Positions 1-9,984 of a stretch of DNA of 64,000 nucleotides are shown one piece after another. The DNA lies in contig NZ_CAJYDW010000019.1 of the NCBI RefSeq assembly GCF_913774235.1, positions 1 through 64,000 on the forward strand. The letters are read 5' to 3'. The notes below the pieces were generated by a model. The model was not told the origin of the DNA. It saw nothing but the letters and a program-made list of their open reading frames with translations, and searched no databases. The position numbers and the translations under genes were made by a program. Every line of letters begins with the position of its first letter. Positions within the stretch are counted from its first letter, which is position 1. This DNA comes from an uncultured Pseudomonas sp. Lineage in GTDB: Bacteria; Pseudomonadota; Gammaproteobacteria; Pseudomonadales; Pseudomonadaceae.

Positions 1-1
1 G

Positions 2-85
2 AGCCTGGCCGGCTGCCTGCTGGCGGCCACGGCGCTGGGCGTCTGGTGCCTATTCCTGCTGCGCCAACGCCAGGCACGGGGCTAG
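2..85 (+). CDS. C-terminal fragment of a membrane protein (5' truncated)
   Basis: An open frame enters from the left edge and ends with TAG at 83-85, giving 27 residues. They form one hydrophobic helix (alanine/leucine/glycine-rich, ending in LFLL) followed by a short basic tail, RQRQARG. This is what the last membrane helix and cytoplasmic tail of a transporter look like. Too little is visible to name a family; an MFS-type permease is one possibility, but that is inference. Confidence 0.55.
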   Translation, partial: SLAGCLLAATALGVWCLFLLRQRQARG

Positions 86-194
86 CCCTGGGCGGTCATC
101 ACTGCGGTCGATGATCGCTATCCCGCGGGACGATTTCTAGGCGAGGGGCAGGGTGGGGACAATGAGCTCACACCCACCCGACAAGGTACACGCC

Positions 195-626
195 ATGAAA
201 ACTCTCACCGCCCTCTTCGCCGCCACCCTGCTCACCGCTGCCGTCGTCCAGTCGGCCCAGGCTGAGGAAAGCGCCCTGCGCCCCCTGGGCTCGCTGATCG
301 AGAAACAGCAGCAAACCGACCGTACCCTTGCCGAAAATGGCGCCGATCGTAGCCTGCAGCCGTCGATCCAGCGCCAGCAGGATCGCCTGGACCGCCGCGC
401 CCTGGCCGAAAACGGTACCGACCGTAGCCTGCAGCCGTCGATCCAGCGCCAGCAGGATCGCCTGGACCGCCGCGCCCTGGCCGAGAACGGCGCCGACCGC
501 AGCCTGCAGCCCTCGATCGAACGTCAGCAGAATCGCCTGGATGGCCAACGCCTGGCTGCCGACGGTGCCGAGCGCACCCTCCAGCAATGGCCCCAGCGCC
601 AGCCGACCCATGGCTCCGTAGCGTGA
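195..626 (+). CDS. Small secreted protein of 25-residue tandem repeats, unknown function
   Basis: From the ATG at 195 this encodes 143 residues. Residues 1-23 are a clear Sec signal peptide ending in QSAQA, which is why the internal ATG is preferred over the one at 153. The mature part is almost entirely a repeat of 25 residues with the core LAENGADRSLQPSIQRQQDR, present in three near-identical copies and a fourth degenerate one (LAADGAERTLQ). The protein is very rich in Gln, Arg and Asp, lacks cysteine, and looks like a charged helical repeat. The A(E/D)(N/D)G-x-(D/E)R pattern recalls small exported pseudomonad proteins of unknown function, but I cannot assign a family. The next gene is convergent, 5 bases away, with no visible terminator between them. 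Confidence 0.75.
   Translation: MKTLTALFAATLLTAAVVQSAQAEESALRPLGSLIEKQQQTDRTLAENGADRSLQPSIQRQQDRLDRRALAENGTDRSLQPSIQRQQDRLDRRALAENGADRSLQPSIERQQNRLDGQRLAADGAERTLQQWPQRQPTHGSVA
351..575 (+). repeat. 75-bp direct tandem repeat, three copies
   Basis: The block starting AGCCTGCAGCC occurs at 351, 426 and 501, an exact 75-bp period. The first two copies are nearly identical over their full length; the third differs at scattered positions. Because the period is a multiple of three, gain or loss of a unit keeps the reading frame, so copy number could vary between strains by slipped-strand events. Confidence 0.9.
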
Positions 627-631
627 GTTGG

Positions 632-1510
632 CTAGACCGTCAGCCGGTCGCGCAGATAGTCCGAGAACAGCTGGACGATGCGCGCCGACTGGCGATGCTG
701 GGGATAGACCGCATAGACCGCGGCACTGGGCAGGGCGTAGTCCTCCAGCACCTGCACCAGCGCCCCTGAGGCCAGCGCCGCGCCCACGATGAAGGTCGGC
801 AGCACCGCTATCCCCTGGCCGGCGATGGCCGCATCCCGCACCACCTCTCCGTTGTTGGCCCTGAGTTGCCCCTGCATGGGCAGCACCAGCGGCTTGCCTC
901 CACGCTGGAAGCGCCATTCCACCTGGCGGCCATGCCCATAGAGCAGACAGCTGTGCCCGGCCAGATCCTCCGGCTGCAACAGCGGCGGCGCCTTCTTTAG
1001 ATAGTCCGGACTGGCACAGGTCACCAGCTGCATCTCGGTCAGCCGCTTGGCGATCAGACTGGAATCGGCCAGGGTGCCGATGCGGATCGACATGTCGTAA
1101 CCCTCCGCCAGCAGATCCACCGCGCGATCATTGAGATCCAGCTCCAGGCGAATCTGTGGATAGGCCGAGAGGAAGTCCGGCAGCAAGGGGCTCAGGTGCA
1201 GCGTGCCGAAGGTCATGGGTGCACTGACTCTCAGTACTCCCTGAGGTACCGTGCGCCGGCTGGACAGCAACTCCTCGGTGTCGTTGACGTCCTCGAGAAT
1301 CTTCACCGCCCGCTCATAGAGCAGCACCCCCAGCTCGGTCGCCTGCAGCCGCCGCGTGGTGCGATTGATCAACCGCACCCCCAGGCTCTCTTCCAGCAAC
1401 AGGGTCCGCCGACTGACGAACTGCTTGGACAGCCCCAGCTTGTCGGCGGCGGCGGTGAAACTGCCCTCGTTCAGGGTGGTGACGAACAGGCGCAGGTCTT
1501 CGAAATTCAT
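632..1510 (-). CDS. LysR-family transcriptional regulator
   Basis: A 292-residue protein with the typical LysR length. An N-terminal winged HTH covers residues 1-60 (MNFEDLRLF..., with the LGLSKQFVSRR recognition region), followed by a periplasmic-binding-protein-like effector domain from about residue 90. I start it at MNFEDLRLF (ATG at 1510), where family homology begins; the frame stays open further upstream without homology. It belongs to the large subgroup of acid- or quinone-responsive single-gene regulators, but the effector and targets cannot be read from sequence. It is convergent with the repeat protein, and the ychF terminator lies in its upstream region. Confidence 0.9.
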   Translation of the reverse strand: MNFEDLRLFVTTLNEGSFTAAADKLGLSKQFVSRRTLLLEESLGVRLINRTTRRLQATELGVLLYERAVKILEDVNDTEELLSSRRTVPQGVLRVSAPMTFGTLHLSPLLPDFLSAYPQIRLELDLNDRAVDLLAEGYDMSIRIGTLADSSLIAKRLTEMQLVTCASPDYLKKAPPLLQPEDLAGHSCLLYGHGRQVEWRFQRGGKPLVLPMQGQLRANNGEVVRDAAIAGQGIAVLPTFIVGAALASGALVQVLEDYALPSAAVYAVYPQHRQSARIVQLFSDYLRDRLTV

Positions 1511-1621
1511 GGCGGCATCCAGGCAACGGGTAGCGCTTTCACAGGTGATCAGGCGGCCGCCATTGTGCCAAATCGGTGCGGCAGGGACCGCGCCTTTGCT
1601 CCGGTACAGCCAAATTGCGCG

Positions 1622-1662
1622 CAAAAGAAAACCCCCTCGCCACCTTGCGGTAGGGAGGGGGC
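1622..1662 (-). terminator. Rho-independent terminator of ychF
   Basis: Read on the minus strand just after the ychF stop, CCCCCTCC and a matching GAGGGGG form a stem around a GC-rich loop, followed by TTTTCTTTT. This is a canonical intrinsic terminator separating ychF from the LysR gene. Confidence 0.85.
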
Positions 1663-1679
1663 TCTGGCGTTCGCCTAGA

Positions 1680-2780
1680 TCAGACGTTGAAGCGGAAGTG
1701 CATGACATCACCGTCCTTGACGATGTAGTCCTTGCCTTCCAGGCGCCATTTGCCGGCTTCCTTGGCGCCGTTCTCGCCCTTGAAGGCGATGAAGTCGTCG
1801 TAGGCCACCACTTCGGCGCGGATGAAGCCTTTCTCGAAATCGGTGTGGATGACGGCGGCGGCCTGGGGCGCGGTGGCGCCGATGCGTACGGTCCAGGCGC
1901 GGACTTCCTTCACCCCGGCGGTGAAGTAGGTCTGCAGGTTGAGCAGTTCGTAGCCGGCGCGGATCACCCGGTTCAGGCCCGGCTCTTCCATGCCCATGGA
2001 TTCGAGGAACATCTGCTTTTCCTCGTCGTCATCCAGTTCGGCGATTTCCGCCTCGATCTTGTTGCACACCGGCACCACCACGGCGCCTTCTTCTTCGGCG
2101 ATGGCGCGGACCACGTCCAGGTGCGGGTTATCTTCGAAGCCGTCCTCGGCGACGTTGGCGATATACATCACCGGCTTGCTGGTCAGCAGGTGGAAGCTGC
2201 GCACCAGGCGCTTCTGCTCCTCGTCCAGGCCCTTCATCAGACTGCGGGCGGGCTTGCCGGCCTCGAAGTGGGGAATCAGCTTCTCCAGCAGGGCCTTCTG
2301 TGCCAGGGCTTCCTTGTCGCCGCCCTTGGCGTTGCGGGTGACGCGCTGCAGTTGCTTCTCGCAGCTGTCGAGGTCGGCGAAGATCAGCTCCAAGTCGATC
2401 ACCTCGATATCCCGCTTGGGGTCCACGGAGTTGGCCACGTGGATGACGTTCTCGTCTTCGAAGCAGCGCACCACGTGGGCGATGGCATCGGTCTCGCGGA
2501 TATTGGCAAGGAACTTGTTGCCCAGGCCTTCACCCTTGGACGCACCTGCCACCAGGCCGGCGATGTCGACGAATTCCATGGTGGTGGGGATGACCCGCTC
2601 GGGCTTGACGATCTCCGCCAGGGCGTTCAGCCGCGCATCGGGCATGGGCACGATGCCACTGTTGGGCTCGATGGTGCAGAAGGGGAAGTTTTCCGCCGCG
2701 ATACCGGATTGGGTCAGGGCATTGAACAGGGTGGACTTGCCGACGTTGGGCAGGCCGACGATGCCGCAATTGAATCCCAT
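1680..2780 (-). CDS. ychF: Redox-regulated ATPase YchF (OBG-family P-loop protein)
   Basis: The 366-residue protein matches the usual YchF length. The P-loop GLPNVGKST sits at residues 9-17, the G3 region reads DIAGLV, and the base-specificity motif is NVAED rather than NKxD. That change is the known reason YchF prefers ATP to GTP. The C-terminus carries the TGS domain (residues about 280-366). YchF binds the 50S ribosomal subunit and is linked to oxidative stress and translation quality. It is the last gene of a minus-strand run after pth and ends at a strong terminator. Confidence 0.97.
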   Translation of the reverse strand: MGFNCGIVGLPNVGKSTLFNALTQSGIAAENFPFCTIEPNSGIVPMPDARLNALAEIVKPERVIPTTMEFVDIAGLVAGASKGEGLGNKFLANIRETDAIAHVVRCFEDENVIHVANSVDPKRDIEVIDLELIFADLDSCEKQLQRVTRNAKGGDKEALAQKALLEKLIPHFEAGKPARSLMKGLDEEQKRLVRSFHLLTSKPVMYIANVAEDGFEDNPHLDVVRAIAEEEGAVVVPVCNKIEAEIAELDDDEEKQMFLESMGMEEPGLNRVIRAGYELLNLQTYFTAGVKEVRAWTVRIGATAPQAAAVIHTDFEKGFIRAEVVAYDDFIAFKGENGAKEAGKWRLEGKDYIVKDGDVMHFRFNV

Positions 2781-2822
2781 GGTGTGTGTCCTCGCGGAAG
2801 AAAGGGAAGAGGGTAGGGTGGG

Positions 2823-3407
2823 TCAGGCCTTGCGGCTGTGCAGGCGCTGCATGGCGCGGGTCAGGTCACCGGAGAGCAGCTCCGGTACCACCTCCAGGGC
2901 GGCGTCGATGCTGGCGTCGAGCAGCTCCTGCTCGCTGCGCGGTGCGCGGCCCAGCACGAAGTTGGAGACCAGGCTGGCATGCCCCGGATGGCCGATGCCC
3001 AGGCGCAGGCGCTGGAAACCGTTTTGATTGCCGAGCTGGGCGATGATGTCGCGCAGCCCGTTGTGGCCACCATGGCCGCCGCCGGTCTTGAGGCGCGCGG
3101 TGCCGGGTGGTAGGTCGAGTTCGTCGTGGGCCACCAGGATGGCCGCCGGCGGAATGCGGAAGAAGCCGGCGAGCGCCGCCACGGCCTGGCCGCTGCGGTT
3201 CATGTAGGTGGTGGGAATGAGCAGACGAACATCGTTGCCCGCGTGGCGAAAGCGCCCCACGAGGCCGTGATACTTGCGGTCGGCAGCCAGGCTCGCACCT
3301 TGGGCGGCTGCCAAGCGCTCAACGAAAAGGGCCCCTGCATTATGCCGGGTCTGGTCGTATTCGGGGCCTGGATTACCCAGGCCGACGATCAGTTGAACGG
3401 CAGTCAT
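2823..3407 (-). CDS. pth: Peptidyl-tRNA hydrolase
   Basis: A 194-residue protein that releases tRNA from prematurely dropped peptidyl-tRNA. The N-terminus shows GLGNPGPEY with Asn12 and the catalytic His22 (TRHNAG). Further on are the TYMNRSG and HDELDLP motifs that complete the Pth active site. It lies between rplY and ychF in the order conserved across pseudomonads, on the same strand and probably in the same transcript as rplY, 34 bases upstream. Confidence 0.97.
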   Translation of the reverse strand: MTAVQLIVGLGNPGPEYDQTRHNAGALFVERLAAAQGASLAADRKYHGLVGRFRHAGNDVRLLIPTTYMNRSGQAVAALAGFFRIPPAAILVAHDELDLPPGTARLKTGGGHGGHNGLRDIIAQLGNQNGFQRLRLGIGHPGHASLVSNFVLGRAPRSEQELLDASIDAALEVVPELLSGDLTRAMQRLHSRKA

Positions 3408-3441
3408 GTCAGGGGCCCTTCTCGGTCAGGCGTGCACGAGC

Positions 3442-4065
3442 TTACTCGGCAGCGCCTTCTTCGGCAGCACCGTCTTCGGCTTCTTCACGGATGCGCGGCA
3501 GGTGGATGCTGGCAACCGGCAGATCGCTGCCGTGGGCCAGGGACACCAGCTCGACGCCAGCCGGGACGTTCAGGTCGCTCAGGTGAACGATCTGGTCCAG
3601 CTCGACCTTGGCCATGTCGACTTCGATGAATTCCGGCAGGTCTTTCGGCAGGCAGGAGACTTCGACTTCGTTGATGGTGTGCAGGATCTCGCCACCTTGC
3701 TGCTTCACGCCCACGGAGGTTTCCTGGTTCATGAAGTGCAGGGGGACGTGGGCGGTCAGCTTCTGGCCGGCGATGACGCGCAGGAAGTCGGCGTGCATGA
3801 CGTAGCCCTTGGAGGGATGACGCTGCAGGGCCTTGACCAGGACGCTTTCGTTGCTGCCGCCGACCTTCAGGGTGATGACGCTGGCGAAAGCGGCTTCGCT
3901 TTCCAGCATCTTGGCCAGGTCTTTGCCGACCAGGGTGATGGAGGTCGGAGCCTTGTCGCCACCGTAGATCACGGCGGGAACGTTACCGGCATTACGACGC
4001 AGGCGGCGGCTCGCACCTTTCCCCAGGTCGGAACGCACTTCGGCATTCAGAGTGAAATCTACCAT
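3442..4065 (-). CDS. rplY: 50S ribosomal protein L25/general stress protein Ctc
   Basis: The 207-residue protein has the long two-domain L25 (Ctc/TL5) layout: an N-terminal 5S rRNA-binding beta-barrel (about residues 1-90, beginning [20 protein letters not shown]) and a C-terminal domain, then an acidic tail ([14 protein letters not shown]). E. coli L25 has only the first domain. The GGAG ribosome-binding site lies 8 bases before the ATG. The gene is followed by pth and preceded by prs, the standard Pseudomonas order. Confidence 0.97.
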   Translation of the reverse strand: MVDFTLNAEVRSDLGKGASRRLRRNAGNVPAVIYGGDKAPTSITLVGKDLAKMLESEAAFASVITLKVGGSNESVLVKALQRHPSKGYVMHADFLRVIAGQKLTAHVPLHFMNQETSVGVKQQGGEILHTINEVEVSCLPKDLPEFIEVDMAKVELDQIVHLSDLNVPAGVELVSLAHGSDLPVASIHLPRIREEAEDGAAEEGAAE

Positions 4066-4131
4066 TGTGAATCTCCAGGATAAGGAATCGGCAGACCGAG
4101 ACTTGCGACCAGTTCTACGGCCCTACCGACT

Positions 4132-4167
4132 AAAAAGCCCCGGTAGACCGTCACGGCCTTCCGGGGC
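4132..4167 (-). terminator. Rho-independent terminator of prs
   Basis: On the minus strand GCCCCGG, a 17-base loop region, CCGGGGC and then TTTTTA follow the prs stop codon. This separates prs from rplY, so rplY-pth probably has its own promoter in 4066-4130. Confidence 0.85.
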
Positions 4168-4187
4168 GCTTCCAGAGCGGCTGTTCC

Positions 4188-5129
4188 TTAACGGAACATC
4201 GCGCTGATGGATTCTTCGTTACTGATCCGGCGTACCGCCTCGGCCACCACCGGCGCGATGTCCAGTTGGCGGATCCGGCTGCAGGCCTGAGCCGCGGCGG
4301 ACAGCGGAATGGTGTTGGTCACCACCAGCTCGTCCAGCACGGAGTTGTCGATGTTCTCGATGGCCCGACCCGACAGCACCGGGTGGGTGCAATAGGCCAG
4401 GACCTTGGCGGCGCCGTGTTCCTTCAGGGCCTTGGCCGCGTGGCACAGGGTGCCGGCGGTATCGACCATGTCGTCGACCAACACGCAGGTGCGGTCCTGG
4501 ATGTCACCGATGATGTGCATCACTTCCGACTGGTTGGCCTTGGGGCGACGCTTGTCGATGATCGCCAGGTCCACACCCAGGCTCTTGGCCACGGCACGGG
4601 CGCGCACTACGCCGCCGATGTCCGGGGAAACGATCATCAGATTCTCGAAACGCTGGTCTTCGATGTCATCCACCAGGGCGGGGGAGCCGTAGATGTTGTC
4701 CACGGGAATATCGAAGAAGCCTTGGATCTGGTCAGCGTGCAGGTCGACGGTGAGCACCCGGTTGATGCCCACCACGGTCAGCATGTCGGCCACGACCTTG
4801 GCGCTGATGGCGACCCGCGCGGAACGCGGACGGCGATCCTGGCGCGCATAGCCGAAATAGGGGATGACTGCGGTGATACGAGTGGCCGAGGAGCGGCGGA
4901 AGGCATCGGCCATCACCACCAGTTCCATCAGGTTGTCGTTGGTCGGCTCGCAGGTTGGCTGGATGATGAAGACATCCTTGCCGCGCACGTTCTCGTTGAT
5001 TTCGACGCTGATCTCGCCATCGGAGAATTTACCGACGGAGACGTCACCGAGAGGGATGTGCAGCTGGCGCACGATGCGCCGTGCCAGATCGGGGTTGGCG
5101 TTCCCCGTGAAGACCATCATCTTGGACAC
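4188..5129 (-). CDS. prs: Ribose-phosphate pyrophosphokinase
   Basis: Makes PRPP from ribose 5-phosphate and ATP, feeding purine, pyrimidine, histidine and NAD synthesis; upp, hpt, purD, purH, hisI and hisE in this window all depend on it. The protein is 313 residues from a GTG at 5129, giving [18 protein letters not shown] as in other pseudomonads; an AGGAA ribosome-binding site precedes it. The frame is open further upstream but there it runs through the tRNA-Gln gene, so the longer start is wrong. Motifs include the PRPP signature [12 protein letters not shown] and the [11 protein letters not shown] loop. Confidence 0.96.
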   Translation of the reverse strand: MSKMMVFTGNANPDLARRIVRQLHIPLGDVSVGKFSDGEISVEINENVRGKDVFIIQPTCEPTNDNLMELVVMADAFRRSSATRITAVIPYFGYARQDRRPRSARVAISAKVVADMLTVVGINRVLTVDLHADQIQGFFDIPVDNIYGSPALVDDIEDQRFENLMIVSPDIGGVVRARAVAKSLGVDLAIIDKRRPKANQSEVMHIIGDIQDRTCVLVDDMVDTAGTLCHAAKALKEHGAAKVLAYCTHPVLSGRAIENIDNSVLDELVVTNTIPLSAAAQACSRIRQLDIAPVVAEAVRRISNEESISAMFR

Positions 5130-5170
5130 GCTGCAGTTCCTGCGGCTTGAGGTGGGTCTTGGAAGGAAAA

Positions 5171-5245
5171 TGGCAGGGGCGGCTGGATTCGAACCAACGC
5201 ATGGCAGGATCAAAACCTGCTGCCTTACCGCTTGGCGACGCCCCT
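5171..5245 (-). tRNA. tRNA-Gln (anticodon TTG)
   Basis: On the minus strand a complete 75-base cloverleaf can be folded. The acceptor stem is AGGGGCG with CGCCCCU, the anticodon stem GCAGG with CCUGC encloses UUUUGAU (anticodon UUG), and the T-arm contains GGUUCGAAUCC. The 3' end is discriminator G plus an encoded CCA. It sits in the 141-base gap between ispE and prs on the same strand, so it may be processed from a shared transcript. Confidence 0.95.
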
Positions 5246-5270
5246 GTATCTTGCTGAGTACTAGCTGTAC

Positions 5271-6131
5271 TCATTCTCTGGTCAGACTTGCCAGCGCTCG
5301 GTGCAACATCGAAACGTTGCTGCCTTTGGCTACGAAGCCTGGAAGTGATGCTGGTAGCTGGCTCGCTACTGTATCAGCTTCGGTCTTATTTGGAAAGCTT
5401 CCAAATATGCAACCTCCAGTGCCGGTTAATCTAGCTGAAACAAATTTGTTTAGCAAGATCAAAGCGTTACGAATTTCTGGGTAACGCTTCTCGACCGTAC
5501 TCTGGCAGTCATTCCGACCTGTCCACTCGAGAACGGCGCAAACTTTAATGGCGGGAGTGTCACGTGTCAACAGCGGATCGGAAAAAATTTCTGCAGTACT
5601 AACAGAGACTTGCGGCACGGCCACCAGATACCAGGGTTCCGGCGGCGTAACTGGCGTGAGCTTTTCCCCCACGCCCTCGGCGAAGGCGGCCTGGCCACGA
5701 ACGAACACCGGGACGTCGGCGCCCAGGCGCAAACCCAGGGTGGCCAGATCGTCGAGGCTGGCGCCGAGGCCCCAGAGGTGGTTGAGGCCGAGCAGGGTGG
5801 TGGCGGCATCCGAGCTGCCGCCGCCGATACCGCCACCCATGGGTAGGCGCTTGGTCAGCCAGAGATCGGCGCCGCGGGGGGTACCGCTTTCCTCTTGCAG
5901 CAGACGGGCGGCGCGCAGGATCAGGTTCTGTTCCGGAGGGACCCCGGGCAGGCCGTCGTGCAACTCGAGGGCGCCGTCGTCACGGGCGGCGAAGCCCAGG
6001 TCGTCGCCCCAGTCGAGGAATTGGAAGAGCGTCTGCAGTTCGTGATAGCCGTCCGGCCGGCGACCGAGGATGTGCAGGAACAGATTGAGCTTGGCCGGCG
6101 CCGGCAGGGTGAAGGCGGGTACCGCGGTCAT
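5271..6131 (-). CDS. ispE: 4-diphosphocytidyl-2-C-methyl-D-erythritol kinase
   Basis: Fourth step of the MEP isoprenoid pathway: phosphorylates CDP-methylerythritol. The 286-residue GHMP kinase has the ATP-binding signature [14 protein letters not shown] and the C-terminal [10 protein letters not shown] loop. It overlaps lolB by 4 bases (ATGA), so the two are translationally coupled. Base composition changes within the gene: the last 120 or so codons (5281-5640) are about 50% GC by count, well below the 5' part and all neighbours, yet the protein stays a normal IspE to its end. This suggests the 3' part was replaced by recombination, beside the tRNA gene. Confidence 0.96.
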   Translation of the reverse strand: MTAVPAFTLPAPAKLNLFLHILGRRPDGYHELQTLFQFLDWGDDLGFAARDDGALELHDGLPGVPPEQNLILRAARLLQEESGTPRGADLWLTKRLPMGGGIGGGSSDAATTLLGLNHLWGLGASLDDLATLGLRLGADVPVFVRGQAAFAEGVGEKLTPVTPPEPWYLVAVPQVSVSTAEIFSDPLLTRDTPAIKVCAVLEWTGRNDCQSTVEKRYPEIRNALILLNKFVSARLTGTGGCIFGSFPNKTEADTVASQLPASLPGFVAKGSNVSMLHRALASLTRE

Positions 6132-6748
6132 TTGCCCAGCTCACGCGGCTGCCAGCTCTTCACCACCAGGATGACTTCCAAGTCCTTACCGGTGAGCTTC
6201 AGGCGCTCGGGCAGGGTGTAGCCGTTCTGTTCGGTGTAGCGGGTATATTCGACGGTCCAGCCGTCCTGCACCAGGCGCGCCAGGTGGCTGTCGGCGTCCA
6301 GGGTCAGCTGGCTGCGGCTGTCCGGGGCCGGCAGACCGCGGACCCACCAGAGCAGGTGCGAGACCGGCAGGCGCCAGCCGAGTTGCTGTTCCAGCAGGGC
6401 TTCGGGGGAGTCGGCCTGGTAGCTGCCCTGGCCGGAGACGTCGAGGGTGACGGCGCCCGGACGCCCGGTGAGGCGAGTGGCGCCGCGGCCCAAGGGGCCG
6501 GCCAGGCGGATGTCGTAGTAGTCCTGGCGCTGCAGCCAGAACAGGGTGCCGCTGCCGGAATCGCGCGGGGCGCGGATGCCGACCTTGCCATCGATCTGCC
6601 AGCCGTCGAGGGCGGCGATGCGCTGCTTGTGGGCCTGCCACTGGGCGGCGTTGCCCTGGCCTTCCACGGCCTCCTGGCGAGAGGTGCTGGCGCAGCCGGC
6701 CAGCAGGACGAGCAGGAACAGGGTGAGGAGAGTACGCACGCGGATCAT
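6128..6748 (-). CDS. lolB: Outer-membrane lipoprotein LolB
   Basis: Receives lipoproteins from LolA and inserts them in the outer membrane. The 206 residues begin with a lipoprotein signal with lipobox LLAGC; the mature part has the LolB pattern ([19 protein letters not shown] near the N-terminus). It overlaps ispE downstream and the TPR gene upstream, each by 4 bases, forming a tightly coupled three-gene unit. The lolB-ispE pairing is standard in gammaproteobacteria. Confidence 0.95.
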   Translation of the reverse strand: MIRVRTLLTLFLLVLLAGCASTSRQEAVEGQGNAAQWQAHKQRIAALDGWQIDGKVGIRAPRDSGSGTLFWLQRQDYYDIRLAGPLGRGATRLTGRPGAVTLDVSGQGSYQADSPEALLEQQLGWRLPVSHLLWWVRGLPAPDSRSQLTLDADSHLARLVQDGWTVEYTRYTEQNGYTLPERLKLTGKDLEVILVVKSWQPRELGK

Positions 6749-8469
6749 CGGAGGGTTTCGCTTCCAGTCAGGCGTTTGAGGGTGCTGCGCAGGATGGCGT
6801 CGTCGGCATCGGCCTCGAGACCGGCGCGCCAGACCTTGCGGGCTTCGCTGCGCTTGCCCTGGGCCCAGAGCACCTCGCCGAAGTGGGCGGCCACCTCGGC
6901 ATCGGGGAAGCGTTCGAAGGCCTGGCGCAGGTAACGCTCGGCCTCGACCAGTTCGCCCTGGCGATAGCGGACCCAGCCCATGCTGTCGAGGATGGCCGGA
7001 TCGTCCGGGCTCAGCTGGTGCGCCTTGTCGATCAACTGGCGCGCCTCGGCCAGGCGGGGGGTGCGATCGGCCAGGGTGTAGCCCAGGGCATTGAGCGCCA
7101 TGGCGTTGTCGGGGTCGTGGGCGATGATGTAGCGCAGGTCGCTTTCCAGCTGACCGAGATCGCCACGCTTCTCCGCCAGCATGGAGCGGACGTAGAGCAG
7201 GTTGAGGTCGTTGGGGTATTGCTGCAGGGCCTGCTGCACGGTCTGCTCGGCGAGGGCGAGCTGGTCGGCGCTGGCCAGGCCTTCGGCTTCGAGCAGGTAC
7301 AGCGGCACGGCATATTCGCTCTGGCGCTTACGGGCGTCGGCCAGACGCTGGCGCGCCTCGACGGTGCGGCCGGCGCCGAGCAGGATTTCCGTCTGGCGCT
7401 GCTGGGCGGCCAGGTAGTCGGTACCGGGACCGACCAGGGCGTATTCGGCCAGGGCCTGTTCGGGCTGGTCGAGTTCTTCGTAGCTGCGCCCCAGGTTGAG
7501 GTGCGCGGCGTCCACATGGCTGCCGCGGGCGATCAGCTCCTTGAGGTAGACCTGGGCTTCCTGCCAGGCCTGGGCCTCAAGGCAGACCAGCGCCAGGGAG
7601 AATCTGAGGTCGTCGTCATCGGGGAACTGGCTGACCAGCTCGGCGAATTCGCGCTTGGCCTGGTCCAGGCGATCCAGCTCCACCAGTAGGCGCGCATGGG
7701 CCAGGCGCAGGCGACGGTCTTCCGGATGCTGGCGAATGCCGGCCTCGAGCAGCGGCAGGGCCTCGGCGCTGCGATCCTCGCTCTGCAGCAGGCGGGCGCG
7801 CAGCAGCAGCGGGGCGACTTCGCGCTTGGCCGCCGGATTGCGCTCCAGCAGTTTCAGGGCTTCGTCGGCACGCCCGTCCTGCTGCAGCAGCAGCGCCTTG
7901 CCGAACAGCAGCTGGCCGTTGTGCGGATACTTGGTCAGCAGCCGGTCGAAGCTCTTGAGCAGGCCAGCGCGGGTGGTCTCGTCGGTTTCCGCCGCGGACA
8001 GGGCGAGGAAGTCGAAATGGGTATCGCCCTGGCCCTGGAGCACCTTTTCCATGTAGGCCATGGATTCGTCATAGCGCCCGGCGCGGGCCAGCATGATGGC
8101 CGCGGCGCGCTGGGCGTCCAGGTTGTCCGGAGCGTTGCGGGCCCAGATCTGCGCGGTTTCCAGTGCGGGGCTGTCGGCGCCGAGGTATTCGGCGATGCGG
8201 AAGGCCCGTTCGGCCACGCCCGGATCCTGGGTCGACTTGGCCTGCTCGACGTAGTTGGTCAGGGCGATGTCGAATCTATTGCGCTGACCGGCCAGCTCGG
8301 CGACCAGCAGGTCGTAGAGGGTGTCTTCGCGGAAGGAGCCGGCCGGTTGTGGCGTGCTCGTCTTGGCGGTGGGCGCGGGAATGGTGGCTTCGGGCGTCGG
8401 CTGACGGCCGAGATTCTGGCAGCCGGCGAGCAATAGGGCGGTCGTCAGCAGCGCGAGGTATCTGGTCAT
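6745..8469 (-). CDS. TPR-repeat lipoprotein upstream of lolB
   Basis: A 574-residue protein with a signal peptide and lipobox LLAGC, so probably a membrane-anchored lipoprotein. From about residue 55 it is a long series of tetratricopeptide repeats (many A-x-x-x-G-x-x-x-A-x-x-x-L helices, for example [20 protein letters not shown] near the end). Pseudomonads keep this gene immediately before lolB, which suggests a role in envelope assembly, but its biochemical function is not established. It is probably the first gene of the operon; its start is 246 bases from the divergent hemA. Confidence 0.9.
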   Translation of the reverse strand: MTRYLALLTTALLLAGCQNLGRQPTPEATIPAPTAKTSTPQPAGSFREDTLYDLLVAELAGQRNRFDIALTNYVEQAKSTQDPGVAERAFRIAEYLGADSPALETAQIWARNAPDNLDAQRAAAIMLARAGRYDESMAYMEKVLQGQGDTHFDFLALSAAETDETTRAGLLKSFDRLLTKYPHNGQLLFGKALLLQQDGRADEALKLLERNPAAKREVAPLLLRARLLQSEDRSAEALPLLEAGIRQHPEDRRLRLAHARLLVELDRLDQAKREFAELVSQFPDDDDLRFSLALVCLEAQAWQEAQVYLKELIARGSHVDAAHLNLGRSYEELDQPEQALAEYALVGPGTDYLAAQQRQTEILLGAGRTVEARQRLADARKRQSEYAVPLYLLEAEGLASADQLALAEQTVQQALQQYPNDLNLLYVRSMLAEKRGDLGQLESDLRYIIAHDPDNAMALNALGYTLADRTPRLAEARQLIDKAHQLSPDDPAILDSMGWVRYRQGELVEAERYLRQAFERFPDAEVAAHFGEVLWAQGKRSEARKVWRAGLEADADDAILRSTLKRLTGSETLR

Positions 8470-8576
8470 AGGGTCGGGGCGGCCTTTTTACAGTCGGTCC
8501 ATCATGCCACAAGAGTCGCCGTGGCCGCGTTGCCCACGCGTAGCGACGCGCACGGGAAGTGCGGTGGTCGAGGCTG

Positions 8577-8605
8577 TTGACGCCTTTTGTCCGGCAAGAT
8601 TCATT
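8577..8605 (+). promoter_or_regulatory. Possible sigma70 promoter of hemA
   Basis: TTGACG at 8577-8582 (5/6 match to the -35 consensus) is followed after 17 bases by TTCATT at 8600-8605, a weak -10. It lies in the 246-base hemA/TPR divergent gap, which shows nothing else I can name. The -10 is poor, so this is tentative. Confidence 0.3.
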
Positions 8606-8715
8606 TGCCCAGGCTATGACGGCCATTGTCCGACGGCTCGTCGCTGCTGGTTGTCGCCACCGCCCGCGCGTAGGACAATGTTCGGCTTTCCCAATCCGTT
8701 CGACTGCTTGCGTCC

Positions 8716-9984
8716 ATGGCCTTTCTCGCGCTCGGCATCAATCACAAGACCGCCTCGGTTGAGGTGCGCGAACGCGTGGCTTTCACTCCGGAGCAGACGG
8801 TCGAGGCCCTGCGCCAGCTGGAGCAGGCCACTCATAGTCGCGAAGCGGCCATTCTCTCCACCTGCAACCGCAGTGAACTCTACCTGGAGGTGGAGCCCAG
8901 TCTGGCGGATGCCGTGCTGGCCTGGCTCGCCCAGTATCACCGGGTGCCGCTGGAAGACCTGCGCGCCAGCATCTATCTGCACCAGGACGAAGCCGCCGTG
9001 CGGCACATGATGCGGGTGGCGGCGGGCCTGGATTCCATGGTGCTGGGCGAGCCGCAGATCCTCGGCCAGCTGAAGTCGGCCTATGCCGTGGCCCGCGAGG
9101 CCGGCACCGTGGGGCCGCTGCTGGGGCGGCTGTTCCAGGCCACCTTCAACACCGCCAAGACGGTGCGCACCGATACGGCCATCGGCGAGAACCCGGTGTC
9201 GGTGGCCTTCGCGGCGGTCAGCCTGGCCAAGCAGATCTTCAGCGATCTGAGTCGCAGCCAGGCGCTGCTGATCGGTGCCGGCGAGACCATCACCCTGGTC
9301 GCCCGCCATCTCCACGAGCAGGGCGTGCGCCGTATCGTGGTCGCCAACCGCACCCTGGAGCGCGCCAGCCACCTGGCGGAAGAATTCGGCGCCCACACCG
9401 TGCTGCTGTCCGACATTCCCGACGAGCTGGTCAACAGCGACATCGTCATCAGCTCCACCGCCAGCCAGTTGCCCATCCTCGGCAAGGGCGCGGTGGAGCG
9501 GGCGCTCAGGCAGCGCCGGCACAAGCCCATCTTCATGGTCGACATCGCCGTCCCGCGCGACATCGAGCCGGAGGTGAGCGAGCTGGAGGACGTCTACCTC
9601 TATACGGTGGACGACCTGCACGAGGTGGTGGCGGAGAATCTCAAGAGTCGCCAGGGCGCCGCCCAGGCCGCCGAGAAGCTGGTGCTGGCCGGGGTCGAGG
9701 ACTTCATGCAGCGGTTGCGCGAGCGCGCCGCGGTGGACGTGGTCCGCGCCTATCGCCAGCAGGGCGAGCAGATCCGCGACGACGAACTGGCCCGTGCCCA
9801 GCGCCTGCTGGCCAATGGCGCCGATCCCCAGGAAGCCCTGGCGGCCCTGGCGCGTAGCCTGACCAACAAGCTGATGCACGCACCCAGCGTGCAGCTCAAG
9901 AAACTATCCGCCGAGGGGCGCGTCGATGCGCTGACCCTGGCCCAGGAACTCTTCGCCCTCGACGAGGGTTTGGACAAGACATGA
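8716..9984 (+). CDS. hemA: Glutamyl-tRNA reductase
   Basis: First step of C5-pathway tetrapyrrole synthesis: reduces glutamyl-tRNA(Glu) to glutamate-1-semialdehyde with NADPH. The 422-residue protein has the N-terminal catalytic region with STCNRSELY, where Cys50 is the nucleophile, then an NADPH-binding Rossmann domain (LLIGAGETI, about residue 190) and a C-terminal helical dimerisation domain. It overlaps prfA by 4 bases and heads the hemA-prfA-prmC-moeB-murI operon. Ferrochelatase, the last heme step, is 10 kb away. Confidence 0.98.
   Translation: MAFLALGINHKTASVEVRERVAFTPEQTVEALRQLEQATHSREAAILSTCNRSELYLEVEPSLADAVLAWLAQYHRVPLEDLRASIYLHQDEAAVRHMMRVAAGLDSMVLGEPQILGQLKSAYAVAREAGTVGPLLGRLFQATFNTAKTVRTDTAIGENPVSVAFAAVSLAKQIFSDLSRSQALLIGAGETITLVARHLHEQGVRRIVVANRTLERASHLAEEFGAHTVLLSDIPDELVNSDIVISSTASQLPILGKGAVERALRQRRHKPIFMVDIAVPRDIEPEVSELEDVYLYTVDDLHEVVAENLKSRQGAAQAAEKLVLAGVEDFMQRLRERAAVDVVRAYRQQGEQIRDDELARAQRLLANGADPQEALAALARSLTNKLMHAPSVQLKKLSAEGRVDALTLAQELFALDEGLDKT

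Noticed and set aside
351-575. CRISPR-like array from the regular 75-bp spacing
   Set aside because: The units are contiguous direct repeats without variable spacers and are in-frame coding sequence.
4188-5213. Longer prs start at 5213
   Set aside because: The extension would translate the tRNA-Gln gene; family homology begins at the GTG at 5129 with its own ribosome-binding site.
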